From: CAZEAN01 sp964510225
GTDB lineage: Bacteria > Planctomycetota > Planctomycetia > Isosphaerales > Isosphaeraceae
Reading direction: 5' to 3'
NCBI GenBank assembly: GCA_964510225.1
Contig: CAZEAN010000022.1
Span: 1-58,587, forward strand
Length of the DNA stretch: 58,587 bases
How positions within the stretch are numbered: position 1 is the stretch's first letter; every line of letters begins with the position of its first letter. Positions 34,452 through 43,718 of the stretch are shown here, piece after piece. The notes below the pieces were generated by a model. It was given only the letters and a program-made list of their open reading frames with translations, was not told the DNA's origin and did not search any database. The position numbers and the translations under genes were made by a program.

Positions 34452-35141
34452 TCACCGGTAAGCACTGATTTCAGCGATTTCAAGTTGAAACGGCCCTTCT
34501 TGCTTATCAGCGAGAACAATGCTGATCGACTCAATCTTGGCGGGATCAAATCGGTTGTTGAGTTGACGACCTCGCCAGCTCGGACGGAGTCCGGAGAAGG
34601 GGACTTGGACGGTGATCCATGAGTCAGATTCCGTCTTGAACTGATCGCGAAAGTTGACGTTGTCGTTGCGGAAGAGTTCATCGGTCTCTAGTCGGAGGTC
34701 GTAAGTACGGCCGTCGCCCCGAATTTTCATCTCGATTCCCTTCCAGTCGTGCAAATCCCAAGCACCACGTCCCAAGTAAACCGACGAAAAGCCTCCATTG
34801 TTCTCCAACGAGAGGGTCCCGGAGAAAACCGCCGTACCATCTGCAGAGACCTTGATTTTCCCGAGCGAGAGACCACCCATCACGCCATCATTCACAATCT
34901 GCATACTGAGATTCTTGAGTTCCGGACTCATCTGGTCTGCCGGAACAGCAAAATTGAGCAGGATCCGAGTTTCGGGGAGTCCCTCTTCGTCGCGGCTCGC
35001 TGTCGTTACGGAACCCTCCACGCTAGAAGTTTGGACCGCTTGCATGTTGGCGGGAGCATTCAGCGAGATCCCTTCTCCCGTTGCAGGGAGGCTCGACGCC
35101 AAGAGGGTGATCAGAAATTGAGAAAATAAGTTCGGATGCAT
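34452..35141 (-). CDS. CIA30 family protein, secreted
   Basis: A 229-residue protein starting at ATG 35141, which opens a signal peptide (MHPNLFSQFLITLLASSLPATGEG); the ORF extends upstream but without a signal or ribosome site. The CIA30 jelly-roll domain spans about 60-229: MQIVNDGVMGGLSLGKIKV, FSGTLSLENNGGFSSVYLGRG, IEMKIRGDGRTYDLRLETDE, WITVQVPFSGLRPSWRGR and IESISIVLADKQEGPFQLEI. CIA30 proteins aid complex I assembly in mitochondria; bacterial exported versions are thought to be carbohydrate-binding-like and their role is unknown. It lies upstream of GH62 on the same strand, but about 220 bases separate them. Confidence 0.85.
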   Translation of the reverse strand: MHPNLFSQFLITLLASSLPATGEGISLNAPANMQAVQTSSVEGSVTTASRDEEGLPETRILLNFAVPADQMSPELKNLSMQIVNDGVMGGLSLGKIKVSADGTAVFSGTLSLENNGGFSSVYLGRGAWDLHDWKGIEMKIRGDGRTYDLRLETDELFRNDNVNFRDQFKTESDSWITVQVPFSGLRPSWRGRQLNNRFDPAKIESISIVLADKQEGPFQLEIAEISAYR

Positions 35142-35391
35142 GTTCGGAGTTCCGTTTCGTTCGGTGTGGGTCTGTGTTCGTCGGTAGAGAACAACAAGGG
35201 AGTCAACCAATGCATTTCGATTCGAATCCGGTTCCGGATTCAATTTCCTACGTTGCAACCGACTCTTGAACCGCCCCAAAAGCCGTTCTAAATCTCCAAT
35301 TTAATCGTCTGGAGAGTCTGCATCGGGGCCACACATCCTACCAATTGATCGTATTTATTCACGATGAATACCAGACATCAATCAGAGTGCT

Positions 35392-37458
35392 TCACGAACT
35401 GAGGGTCAGACGCTTGATGACCAGCGCGGTCAGGTCGTCGCCTTGTCTCTCTCCGGCCACATGCTCCTGAACTTTCTGATAGAGGAGCTGGATCAATGCT
35501 TCGGGTGATAAATGATGGTGCTCACGGACAAAGTCCTCGAGCGCCTTGATCCCGAACTGCTCATCTGAGTCATTGGTTGCCTCGAAGAAGCCGTCGGTTG
35601 TCAGGACGAGCGTGTCGCCGGGCAAGAAGTCGATCCGACGTGGCGGAGCAAATTCCACACCGTCGATGATCCCGAGAGGTGGGCCGTCAGCTTCCCAATT
35701 CGCCAGCTTCTTGGTTGCGGCTTCAAAGAACAGGAGCGGTGCCTGACCGGCAGAGAGCAGTTCGACCCGGTGGGCGATCGGATCAATGGTGCCGATCGCC
35801 GCAGTGATAAAACGTCCTTCGGGGATATCAGCGTACAAGAGTTCGTTGACCCGACCGACAACCGCACTCAGGGAGGCATTCCCGTCGCCTGTGGTGGCTC
35901 GCATGAAGGTCCGATACATCGCGACAATGAGCGCCGGGCCGATTCCGTGGCCCGAGACGTCGGCGAGCGTGAAGAGCGTTCGCCCGTCGGGAAGCGTAAG
36001 CCAGTCAAAGTAGTCGCCGCCTGTCTCGTCCGCGGGGAGATTCCAGCCGTCGACCGCATACCCAGGGGTTGCGGGCGGCTCTTCGGGCAAGAGGCCGAGT
36101 TGAATGTTGCGGGCGATGTCGAGGTCGCGCTCGAGCCGTTTAAGCTTGATCAGGGACTTGAGCCCCTCGCGCATCTGGTCATGCGCGTCCGCCAGACGGG
36201 AGATCTCCTGGATGTTCGATTTGATCGCGGGTGGAGGTTCAAGGTCGCCTTGGCTGATCTGCTCGCTCTGATCGACCAGGGACTCGATCGGCGCACTGAA
36301 TCGTCGTGAGACGACCACGGCACGACCAACGCCAACGGCCAACAAGCCCAGGACGATTCCCATCAGAAGCCACTGCTGCAGTTGAATCCGAGCGGAAAGA
36401 TCCTGTTCAGGGACGACAACCCCGATCCAAAAGGTATTCGCGCCCATGGGATAACGGCTGAAGCCTCCCCACCATGCCTCCCCACCGGCCGAGTAGCGCA
36501 TGGTCTCTTGATGCTGGCCGTGTCGAGTCCAATGTCGGACCGCGGCTTCGACCGAGGGGACACCGAGTGTCTCTGGCGGGGGGAGTTGGGCCTCACTATC
36601 CACAATGGCGGTCTCTGGCGGCACAAAAACCAAGGCATCGCGGATCGCGGAATCGCTCTGAATGCTTCCGTCATCGGGCAAGCCGACGACCTTGAACTCT
36701 CTGGTCTCGTGATCCTCGACGAGCACGAATGCCTTGCCACGCTCACTCACATTGAGGGTCGTTGTAAACTTCGAAATGTCCATCAACAAAAGGTCGAACG
36801 CCACCACAATCGTCCGAGGCAACTGATCCTCGGTGACCAAGTGGGTCGCCGCCGTAATGCCTGGGTCCTTGGTGACAAAGAAGATCACCGGCTCGGTCCA
36901 GAAAACCGGCTCGTCCGTACTCGTCAACAAAGCTTGCTGATACCAGATCCGCTCCCTGGGGTCGTAGACCAATTCACCGAACCCCTCCTCAGCGATCCCT
37001 GTTGCGGAGTTCCATTGCCGATTGAAGACCTTGGTGCCCCAACGGTCAGCCTGGACAATCCGATTCGACCAGGAATCGGAGTCGAGTGGATCCCTGAGGA
37101 GAAGGTATTCAGCGCCGTCCGAATCAGCGACCATCATCGAGGAAAGCTGTGGATACTGGCGGAGGATCGGCACGAAGAGGGCATTCAAGGCGTCGTAATC
37201 GGTCGGATCAAGGATTCCGGCGGAGGCCCAGTCACGACCGATGAGGACGTTGGACTGGACGATCCCGAAGAAGTCATGAAGTTCGCTCTCGATCCGTCGG
37301 GCTGTCCGATCGATCAGCGACGTCGAAAGCTCCTTAATCGTTCGAGTTCCCAAGTACCAGGTTGCCGCCAGAATCGTTGTTCCCGTGAGGACGATCAAGA
37401 GCACGAGGTCGCTCATCAGACGACGACGGATCGAGGTTTGTCGCTGCTGGAGTATCAC
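35392..37458 (-). CDS. Cache-HAMP-SpoIIE (PP2C) phosphatase sensor
   Basis: A 688-residue membrane receptor phosphatase. GTG 37458 is preferred because AGGAG lies six bases upstream; a GTG at 37503 would add 15 residues. Order: a transmembrane helix (MSDLVLLIVLTGTTILAATWYL), an extracellular double-Cache domain (FQxN-type segments, WYQQALLTSTDEPVFWTEP, IVVAFDLLLMDISKF), a second helix (LLMGIVLGLLAVGVGRAVVV), HAMP (RRFSAPIESLVDQSEQISQGDL), coiled coil (LKRLERDLDIARNIQLGLLPEE), and a SpoIIE domain with metal-binding aspartates in ADETGGDYFDW, ADVSGHGIGPAL, TDGFFEATN and DDLTALV. It likely dephosphorylates an anti-anti-sigma factor or similar in response to an outside ligand. It is divergent from the Cache channel gene. 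Confidence 0.93.
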   Translation of the reverse strand: MILQQRQTSIRRRLMSDLVLLIVLTGTTILAATWYLGTRTIKELSTSLIDRTARRIESELHDFFGIVQSNVLIGRDWASAGILDPTDYDALNALFVPILRQYPQLSSMMVADSDGAEYLLLRDPLDSDSWSNRIVQADRWGTKVFNRQWNSATGIAEEGFGELVYDPRERIWYQQALLTSTDEPVFWTEPVIFFVTKDPGITAATHLVTEDQLPRTIVVAFDLLLMDISKFTTTLNVSERGKAFVLVEDHETREFKVVGLPDDGSIQSDSAIRDALVFVPPETAIVDSEAQLPPPETLGVPSVEAAVRHWTRHGQHQETMRYSAGGEAWWGGFSRYPMGANTFWIGVVVPEQDLSARIQLQQWLLMGIVLGLLAVGVGRAVVVSRRFSAPIESLVDQSEQISQGDLEPPPAIKSNIQEISRLADAHDQMREGLKSLIKLKRLERDLDIARNIQLGLLPEEPPATPGYAVDGWNLPADETGGDYFDWLTLPDGRTLFTLADVSGHGIGPALIVAMYRTFMRATTGDGNASLSAVVGRVNELLYADIPEGRFITAAIGTIDPIAHRVELLSAGQAPLLFFEAATKKLANWEADGPPLGIIDGVEFAPPRRIDFLPGDTLVLTTDGFFEATNDSDEQFGIKALEDFVREHHHLSPEALIQLLYQKVQEHVAGERQGDDLTALVIKRLTLSS

Positions 37459-37941
37459 TGACCGCTCCTGACCTTCCCCCGGTAGTATCGCCAATCGCTG
37501 CACTCATGTGGCGTCAATGACGCCTTCGCTGTCGTGTCTTGGACCAGGGATGATCAAAGCAGTACATCGGTCCTGAATACGATCATCTTCAGGAGAACAC
37601 CCTGGTCAACACCATCGCCACGGACAGCGCCGATGATAGGGATGGAGGAGGGCAAACGGGCTCATACCGTTTTCTAGAGGTCCGTAGGGAGCGTGCAGCC
37701 TTTATCTCACTCTCTCGCGCTTGGTCTAAGTTCGCAAGGATAAAGTTCGGTCACCGTCTCGGCTGACTCTACTGAATTCCCGCTGACTCCAGTTGATCGT
37801 TAGAATCGTGGGACTAGATTTCGATGCTTGAAGAGACCAAGCTTTGACAAATCGACGAAACGAACTCAGCCGAGCCCTGCAATACGCTGGTGACTGACCC
37901 AACTCGCCCGAGCTTCTCCCCGCGTGGAATGGAATGGATCA

Positions 37942-40140
37942 ATGGCCACCTTGCAACAAGACCAACAGCACGATGCACCCCAGCAGCGTGGCCGATCATG
38001 GTTTATCGTGGCGACCTTTCTTGTCCTCGTTGCGGCTGTCAGCCTTTTCATCATCCAGGCTGTCGGGCTCGTCCTCCGTGTAGACAGCCTCAATCGACAA
38101 GCCGAGGACCTCGGCGGAACGCTCACCGAGCGAATCGCGGAGTCGCTCCTGGAGAACATGGAACAAGTCGAAGGGATCACTGAGGAATTCGCCCTGGAAC
38201 TTGAGCAGGGAGAGATCAGTCCCGGCGACCTCCTTGAGCGTCTGGAGGAAGCCAGCAGGGCCCATCCTTCTCTCCTTGGCTTGACGGTCGCTTACGAGCC
38301 GTACGCCTACGACGACCGACGCCGGCTTTATGCCCCATTCTTTAACGTTGACTCGAATGAAGTCCTCCAGTGTGAGGATTACTACGATTACACTGATACC
38401 GAGCGGCGTGAAGACGCCCTCTGGTATCAAGAGGCGGCCCGCTCTCTCTCCCCCCGGTGGGTCACAGGCTATGGACCGGCGGCTGGGTCGACTTACGTCG
38501 GCTACAGTCTCCCCTTCTTCGAGACCGATGAGTCGACCGGCGAGCGATCCCTGAAAGGGGTCGTCAATGCGTCGGTCTCGATACAACAACTCAACGACCT
38601 CCTGAACAGGGTACACGTTGGGCGACTCGGTGGTGGCATCCTGATTGATGCTGACGGGCTCCTGCTGGCCCACCCCCGTCGCGACCTCATCCGCACTGGT
38701 CTCACCTTCGCTGAGGTTGCGCGGAAGAACGAGAATCTGAAGAACGTGGAGATGGTTGAACGGATGATGGCCGGCCAGTCTGGCACACGGCGAGACCGCA
38801 TCCACCTCCAAGGAAATGTGACGGGAAACGGCTGGTTTTTCTTTCGACCGCTCGGAGTCGCTGGCTGGTCGCTGGCGGTCGGGATCTTCGAAGATGAATT
38901 GACCCGCGCGGGGGACGAACTCCGACGCCGCAAGATCGGCCTTGTTCTGACGGCTTTGGTCGGATTGATGGCCGGCTCGGCATTATTACTACGAGTGAAC
39001 CAACTGAACGATGCACGCCTCTGGGCTCTCAGTGCGATCGATTCCCTCCTGCTCGTCATCGCGATCGCTGTCATCTGGGTCCTCGCCGGCGACCGCCCGT
39101 CTCGTGAGGGGGGCACGGACGGTGATTCCCGACCTATCAGTGACCTCCGCGGCCTTGACGAGTTCCTCGATGAGCAACGGAAGCGTGCGGATCAACTCCG
39201 GCTCGACGCTCCCCTGATCATTCCAACGGCGATCTTCGTACGTTCACTCTCCTTTCAAGACGCCAGTCACGTCCAGGTCGGAGGCACGATCTGGCAACGG
39301 TATACGGCAGAGATCCATGACGACCTCACCCGTGGCATCACCTTTCCTGGGGTCGCCCCTGATCCAGAAGCTCTCGATCTTGAGGAGACAGGGCGGGAAC
39401 GCATCGGTGAAGATGAGGTCGTCAGTTGGGACTTTCGGGTGTTGCTCCGCGAGCAGTTCGACTACGACGCCTTTCCCTTTGACCACCAACATGTGCCGAT
39501 CAAGCTGGGTCACCCGGACCGTGACAAGAACGTCTTGCTCACCCCAGACCTCAAGCGTTATCAGGTCATCAACACCGCCGCGCGACCAGGTGTCGCCACC
39601 GATCTTGTCCTTCCAGGCTGGACGGTTCTGGGGAGTGACTTTAGCTACAAGCTAACCGACTACAACGTTCTCTTCGGTGACGACCTTGTTGCCCAGGCAG
39701 ACGTGCCGGTGCTCCAATACAACGTCTTGGCCCAACGCAAGATGCTGACCCCCTTTATCTCCCATATTGCCCCGCTCTTGATCGTCGCTGCCCTGCTGCA
39801 CGGCGTCCTGATCAGCTCCAGTTTCAATCAGGAAAAGAAGTCCAACTCAGGTTTCTCAACCTTCGGCGTCCTCGAAACGAGCGGTGCGTTTTTCTTCACG
39901 ATCGCGCTTATGCACATTGACTTACGACGAGGTCTGGACCTGGACACGATTACTTACCTTGAGTCGCTCTACATTACGGCATACTTCGTCCTGCTGCTCG
40001 TCGCGGTGAACTCGCTACTGTTCACCACAACCGATGCTGTCGCACTCCTGGAGTACCGTGATAACCTCGTCGCTAAGCTCTTGTTCTGGCCAATTACACT
40101 GGGGATCGTGCTGACAATTACGGTCATAACCTTCGGATGA
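37942..40140 (+). CDS. Cache-domain sensor fused to a pentameric ligand-gated ion channel
   Basis: A 732-residue membrane protein; ATG 37942 is chosen over 37924 because GGAATGG precedes it. Order: TM1 (FIVATFLVLVAAVSLFII, about 20-38), an outer dCache domain (about 50-310; YYDYTDTERREDALWY, YVGYSLPFF, GGGILIDADGLLLAHP, GWSLAVGIF), TM2 (IGLVLTALVGLMAGSALLL), TM3 (SAIDSLLLVIAIAVIWVL), then a Cys-loop-type outer domain. That domain has an opening strand IPTAIFVRSLSF, VGGTIWQRYTAEI, and the signature turn FDYDAFPFDHQHVPIKL (about residue 510). Four helices follow: PFISHIAPLLIVAALLHGVL, SGAFFFTIALMH, LYITAYFVLLLVAVNSLLF and LLFWPITLGIVLTITVITF. The FPFD turn, the R-K-x-L-T-P entry to M1 and the 4-TM end match prokaryotic channels such as GLIC. 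The topology is self-consistent: both sensor domains and the C-terminus fall outside. Confidence 0.82.
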   Translation: MATLQQDQQHDAPQQRGRSWFIVATFLVLVAAVSLFIIQAVGLVLRVDSLNRQAEDLGGTLTERIAESLLENMEQVEGITEEFALELEQGEISPGDLLERLEEASRAHPSLLGLTVAYEPYAYDDRRRLYAPFFNVDSNEVLQCEDYYDYTDTERREDALWYQEAARSLSPRWVTGYGPAAGSTYVGYSLPFFETDESTGERSLKGVVNASVSIQQLNDLLNRVHVGRLGGGILIDADGLLLAHPRRDLIRTGLTFAEVARKNENLKNVEMVERMMAGQSGTRRDRIHLQGNVTGNGWFFFRPLGVAGWSLAVGIFEDELTRAGDELRRRKIGLVLTALVGLMAGSALLLRVNQLNDARLWALSAIDSLLLVIAIAVIWVLAGDRPSREGGTDGDSRPISDLRGLDEFLDEQRKRADQLRLDAPLIIPTAIFVRSLSFQDASHVQVGGTIWQRYTAEIHDDLTRGITFPGVAPDPEALDLEETGRERIGEDEVVSWDFRVLLREQFDYDAFPFDHQHVPIKLGHPDRDKNVLLTPDLKRYQVINTAARPGVATDLVLPGWTVLGSDFSYKLTDYNVLFGDDLVAQADVPVLQYNVLAQRKMLTPFISHIAPLLIVAALLHGVLISSSFNQEKKSNSGFSTFGVLETSGAFFFTIALMHIDLRRGLDLDTITYLESLYITAYFVLLLVAVNSLLFTTTDAVALLEYRDNLVAKLLFWPITLGIVLTITVITFG

Positions 40141-40739
40141 TGAACCACGGAGAGGCCAGTTGGACTTCGGAGAAACGGCGATTGGGACAATGATGGTACC
40201 CAGATTGAAGCTCCCCAACCTCCCAACATCAACCCAAGAGAGATGGGGGCTTGGTCCCGCTCGGTTGTCATGAGCTTGCCCGAGTTATCGGATCCGGCTC
40301 TCGACCAGGTTCGAAAAGCTGAACTTCGCAGAAATCTCCGCGCTCTTGAGTAGCCTCGCACGAGACTCGGAGGTCGATCGCCAGAAGCTGAGTTCGGAGT
40401 CGGGACCCGATTTCGGAAAGATCTCTGTTGGTTGCAATGGCGGTCGGAACCATGATCTCGGAGGTCGTCGAAGTTTGTCGCTGAGGTTGGACTCACCAAG
40501 CTGAAGAGTATGCTGGTCGAGAGAATCTGGTCCGAATTCCAAGGCTCTCTCGGCTGATTGACTGTTCCGAACTCAAGCTGGTGCTTCGATCGGGGCCGTG
40601 TTTTTGAACCACCTTGCTTGATCGAGCGGCGCTAGATTCCGTACAGTCATAACAATCTTTTGGCAGATGTTGACCACTCCGAACCGTCAACCATTATCAA
40701 CCACGTCGAAGCTTGATCGAGAGGCCAGACTAACCCGAA
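40141..40739. other. 600-base stretch without a recognisable gene
   Basis: Several short ORFs exist on both strands (for example minus-strand 40285-40542 and a 28-codon plus-strand ORF from ATG 40271), but none resembles a known family or has a good ribosome site. It may contain the remnant of a gene and the pdaD promoter. I see no repeat or strong hairpin. Confidence 0.35.
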
Positions 40740-41285
40740 ATGTATCTTCCCACGAAGCTCTTCTTTACCAAAGGTGTCGGCGTCCATCCTGAGAAACTCT
40801 CTAGTTTCGAACTGGCCCTCCGCGATGCTCAGATCGCCTACTACAATTTGGTCCGCGTCTCCAGTATTTACCCGCCCAACTGTGAAGAAATCGCGATTGA
40901 GGACGGGGTCCGTGAACTCCAGCCGGGCCAGATCGTTCACTGCGTGATGAGCGAGTGCGCCACCGCCGAACCGAACCGGCTCTGCGCTGCGAGCGTCGGT
41001 GTCGCGATCCCGAGGGATCGCAACCGATTCGGCTATCTCTCGGAACATCATGCCTTCGGCGAGAGTGAGCAAGTCGCATCAGACTATGCCGAGGATCTCG
41101 CGGCCGAAATGCTCGCAACAGTCTTGGGGGTCGAGTTCGACATCGACAGCTCTTGGGACGAAAAACGCGAAATCTGGCGGATCGCCGACGTCATTTACCA
41201 AACCAAGGAAGTGACCCAGACCGCCGTCGGAGACCCGAAAGGGCATTGGACCACGGTTGTCGCTGCCGCGATCTTGTTGCCCTGA
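40740..41285 (+). CDS. pdaD: Pyruvoyl-dependent arginine decarboxylase
   Basis: A 181-residue proenzyme that decarboxylates arginine to agmatine, first step of polyamine synthesis. Start ATG 40740 (MYLPTKLFFTKGVGVHP, a normal family N-terminus). The self-cleavage site is YYNLVRVSSIYPPNCE, with Ser41-Ser42; cleavage gives beta and alpha chains and the pyruvoyl cofactor. Also present are HCVMSECATAEPNRLCAASVGVA and, near the end, the glycine/His-containing GDPKGHWTTVVAAAILLP. The length is typical. The next gene, 86 bases on, is a deoxyhypusine synthase homologue, so both likely belong to polyamine metabolism. Confidence 0.95.
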   Translation: MYLPTKLFFTKGVGVHPEKLSSFELALRDAQIAYYNLVRVSSIYPPNCEEIAIEDGVRELQPGQIVHCVMSECATAEPNRLCAASVGVAIPRDRNRFGYLSEHHAFGESEQVASDYAEDLAAEMLATVLGVEFDIDSSWDEKREIWRIADVIYQTKEVTQTAVGDPKGHWTTVVAAAILLP

Positions 41286-41371
41286 CGCCAGCAATCCAAC
41301 CATCTGAGGGACTCCGGTTCGATTCGCCGGCTCGCTCGCGTGGCCTACCTTTTCAGCAATATAGATAGATC

Positions 41372-42517
41372 ATGACCGAATATCTCCGACAGATCAGTCG
41401 CCAACGGATCGCACCGGAGCCGTTGGGGCCCGAGACCTCCGTGGCGACCGTGATCGATCAGTCGATGCTCAGCTACAACGGCGGCCGGCTCCGGGAACTC
41501 TGCCAAGTCTTTACGAGGAAGATGCTTGAGCCGAACTGTACCGTCGGCTTGGCGATCTCGGGGGCCTTGACGCCTGCGGGACTCGGGATGAGTTGCCTGA
41601 TCCCTCTGATTAAGGCCGGGTTCATCGACTGGATCGTCTCCACCGGCGCAAATCTCTACCACGACACTCATTACGCGCTTGACCTGGAACTCCACCAGAG
41701 TGGTCCTGGGCTCGATGATTACCGACTCCGTGAGCATGATCTGATCCGGATCTATGACATTGTCTTTGACTATCAGACCTTGCTCGACACCGATGCCTTC
41801 TACCGGAGCCTCCTTTCAAGCGCTCCCTTTGATCGATCCATGGGGACCGCCGAGTTTCATTTTGAGGTCGGCAAGTATCTCCACGGACGAGCCCAAGAAC
41901 TCGGCTATGCCGCGGGGAACAGCCTACTCGCGACGGCGTTCGAAGCAGGGCTCCCGATCTACACGTCGAGTCCCGGCGATAGTTCGATCGGCATGAACGC
42001 GGCCGAGCGCGCCCTCAATGGCTCGCGGTTCCAGCTCGACCCGCTCCGCGACGTTAACGAGACCGCCGCCATCGTTTACGATGCCAAACAAACGTCGGAG
42101 GGGCGGTCGGGGGTCTTGATTCTCGGCGGCGGGAGCCCCAAAAACTTTATCTTGCAGACAGAACCTCAGATTCAAGAAGTTCTTGGTCTTGAAGAATCTG
42201 GGCATGACTATTTTTTGCAAGTGACCGACGCCCGGGTCGACACCGGCGGTCTCTCAGGTGCGACGCCCCAAGAGGCGATGACCTGGGGGAAGGTTGACCC
42301 AGATCGACTCCCCGATGCCGTTGTCTGTTATGCCGACAGTACGATCGCACTCCCCTTATTAACCGCTTATGCCCTGGCGCGGCATCCAGCACGACCGTTG
42401 AAACGGCTTTATGATCGCCGCGAAGCCCTCTTTGGCCGACTCCGGGAGGCCTACCAGACGCGAGTTGCTCAAGGGAAAACTCCCGACGCCTCCACACGGA
42501 AGCGTACTCTGCATTAA
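41372..42517 (+). CDS. Deoxyhypusine synthase-family protein (probable polyamine-modifying enzyme)
   Basis: A 381-residue NAD-dependent enzyme of the deoxyhypusine synthase family. Bacteria lack eIF5A, so the family usually acts in polyamine synthesis, for example as homospermidine synthase. Visible marks: an NAD-binding segment LAISGALTPAGLGMSCLIPLI, the STGANLYHDTHYAL segment, LGYAAGNSLLATAFEAGLPIYT, GVLILGGGSPKNF, and the catalytic Lys307 in EAMTWGKV, equal to Lys329 of the human enzyme. The gene follows pdaD in what seems an operon, so its substrate may be agmatine- or putrescine-derived. The true product is not known from sequence. Confidence 0.9.
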   Translation: MTEYLRQISRQRIAPEPLGPETSVATVIDQSMLSYNGGRLRELCQVFTRKMLEPNCTVGLAISGALTPAGLGMSCLIPLIKAGFIDWIVSTGANLYHDTHYALDLELHQSGPGLDDYRLREHDLIRIYDIVFDYQTLLDTDAFYRSLLSSAPFDRSMGTAEFHFEVGKYLHGRAQELGYAAGNSLLATAFEAGLPIYTSSPGDSSIGMNAAERALNGSRFQLDPLRDVNETAAIVYDAKQTSEGRSGVLILGGGSPKNFILQTEPQIQEVLGLEESGHDYFLQVTDARVDTGGLSGATPQEAMTWGKVDPDRLPDAVVCYADSTIALPLLTAYALARHPARPLKRLYDRREALFGRLREAYQTRVAQGKTPDASTRKRTLH

Positions 42518-42552
42518 CGTACATCAGTAATACATATCAAGGTTGATCCATT

Positions 42553-43617
42553 GTGGAGCGGACCACAGCGATCCGGGCAATTGATCCTGACGATCTCGAC
42601 TCGGAGCGATCACGAGCGGTCTTCGACGACGCGGTCCGGATTCTCCAGGATGGTCGGCTCGTCGCATTTCCGACTGAGACGGTTTACGGCTTGGGTGCCA
42701 TCGCGACCAATCCGGAGGCCGTCGTGCGAATCTTCGGGGCCAAAGGGCGTCCTCCGACGAATCCGTTGATTGTCCATGTTTCCGATCTCTCCATGGCGCA
42801 ACAGTATACGAGGACTTGGCCGCCCACTGCCGACCGGATTGCCGAACACTTTTGGCCAGGCCCGATCACCATCATCTTGCCCAGAACCTCCATGATCCCC
42901 GACCGCGTGACTGGTGCTCGCGAGACAGTGGGGATCCGGATCCCCTCGAACCCGATTGCTCGTGAACTGATCCGGAGAACCGGATTTCCTCTGGCCGCCC
43001 CGAGTGCGAATCGATCAACGGGAATCTCACCGACCACTGCCGACCATGTTTCCAAGCATCTTGCGGGTCGGATCGACCTCATTATTGATGGAGGTCCGAC
43101 GAATGTTGGGATCGAGTCGACGATCCTCGATCTCTCAGGGGAAGCCCCGACGATCTTGCGCCCTGGGAAAATCACCTCCGAAGAGCTTAAAGCGGTCCTG
43201 GAGGAACCCGTACTGAGCGTCGAAAAGATCGTTCCGACAAACCAGGTCGCCTTGAGCCCTGGGCAGTCAGCCGTCCACTACGCGCCCCAGACACCGACGA
43301 TCCGGCTCGAACCCGGCGAACCTTGGCCCGATCTCAGCAACCTGACCACACCGATCGGAGTCATCAGATTTGGTTCCAGCGACATGTTACTCCCCACTCT
43401 CGATCAAGCTCAGGCGACTTGGATTCATCTACCTGAGCCCGTCATTGCCGAACGAAGGCTTTATGAGGCCCTCCATCGTCTCGACGATTCAAATGCGACC
43501 TTGATTCTGGTCTTGATGCCGCCGAACCAACCCGCTTGGACCGCCATCCGTGATCGACTCCGACGTGCTACCCGGTCTCTCTCAGAAACTGGGCCTGATC
43601 TAACTCGATCGAAGTAA
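42553..43617 (+). CDS. tsaC: Threonylcarbamoyl-AMP synthase (Sua5 type)
   Basis: A 354-residue enzyme that makes threonylcarbamoyl-AMP from threonine, bicarbonate and ATP for the t6A37 tRNA modification. GTG start at 42553. The YrdC domain (1-210) has VAFPTETVYGLGAIATN, IFGAKGRPPTNPLIVHV, WPGPITIILPR, VGIRIPSNPIARELI and APSANRSTGISPTTADHV. The Sua5 C-terminal domain (about 220-354) has SPGQSAVHYAPQTP (the linker) and AERRLYEALHRLDD. This is the long Sua5 form. Confidence 0.96.
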   Translation: MERTTAIRAIDPDDLDSERSRAVFDDAVRILQDGRLVAFPTETVYGLGAIATNPEAVVRIFGAKGRPPTNPLIVHVSDLSMAQQYTRTWPPTADRIAEHFWPGPITIILPRTSMIPDRVTGARETVGIRIPSNPIARELIRRTGFPLAAPSANRSTGISPTTADHVSKHLAGRIDLIIDGGPTNVGIESTILDLSGEAPTILRPGKITSEELKAVLEEPVLSVEKIVPTNQVALSPGQSAVHYAPQTPTIRLEPGEPWPDLSNLTTPIGVIRFGSSDMLLPTLDQAQATWIHLPEPVIAERRLYEALHRLDDSNATLILVLMPPNQPAWTAIRDRLRRATRSLSETGPDLTRSK

Positions 43618-43718
43618 CGAGTTTGTCAGCCGTCCCGAAGTTAGAAATGATGGAGTCATTGAAAAGGAGCATCACCGCAACGATCACCAAAGGGGAAGTT
43701 TGAGTGGAGAGATCATTG

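Noticed and set aside
36382..37461. 359-residue plus-strand ORF
   Set aside because: Antisense shadow of the Cache-SpoIIE gene; the minus strand carries all conserved phosphatase motifs.
41311..41345. tRNA T-arm-like GGTTCGATTC sequence
   Set aside because: The five-pair T-stem does not form around a seven-base loop, and the preceding bases are the end of pdaD, so no tRNA fits.
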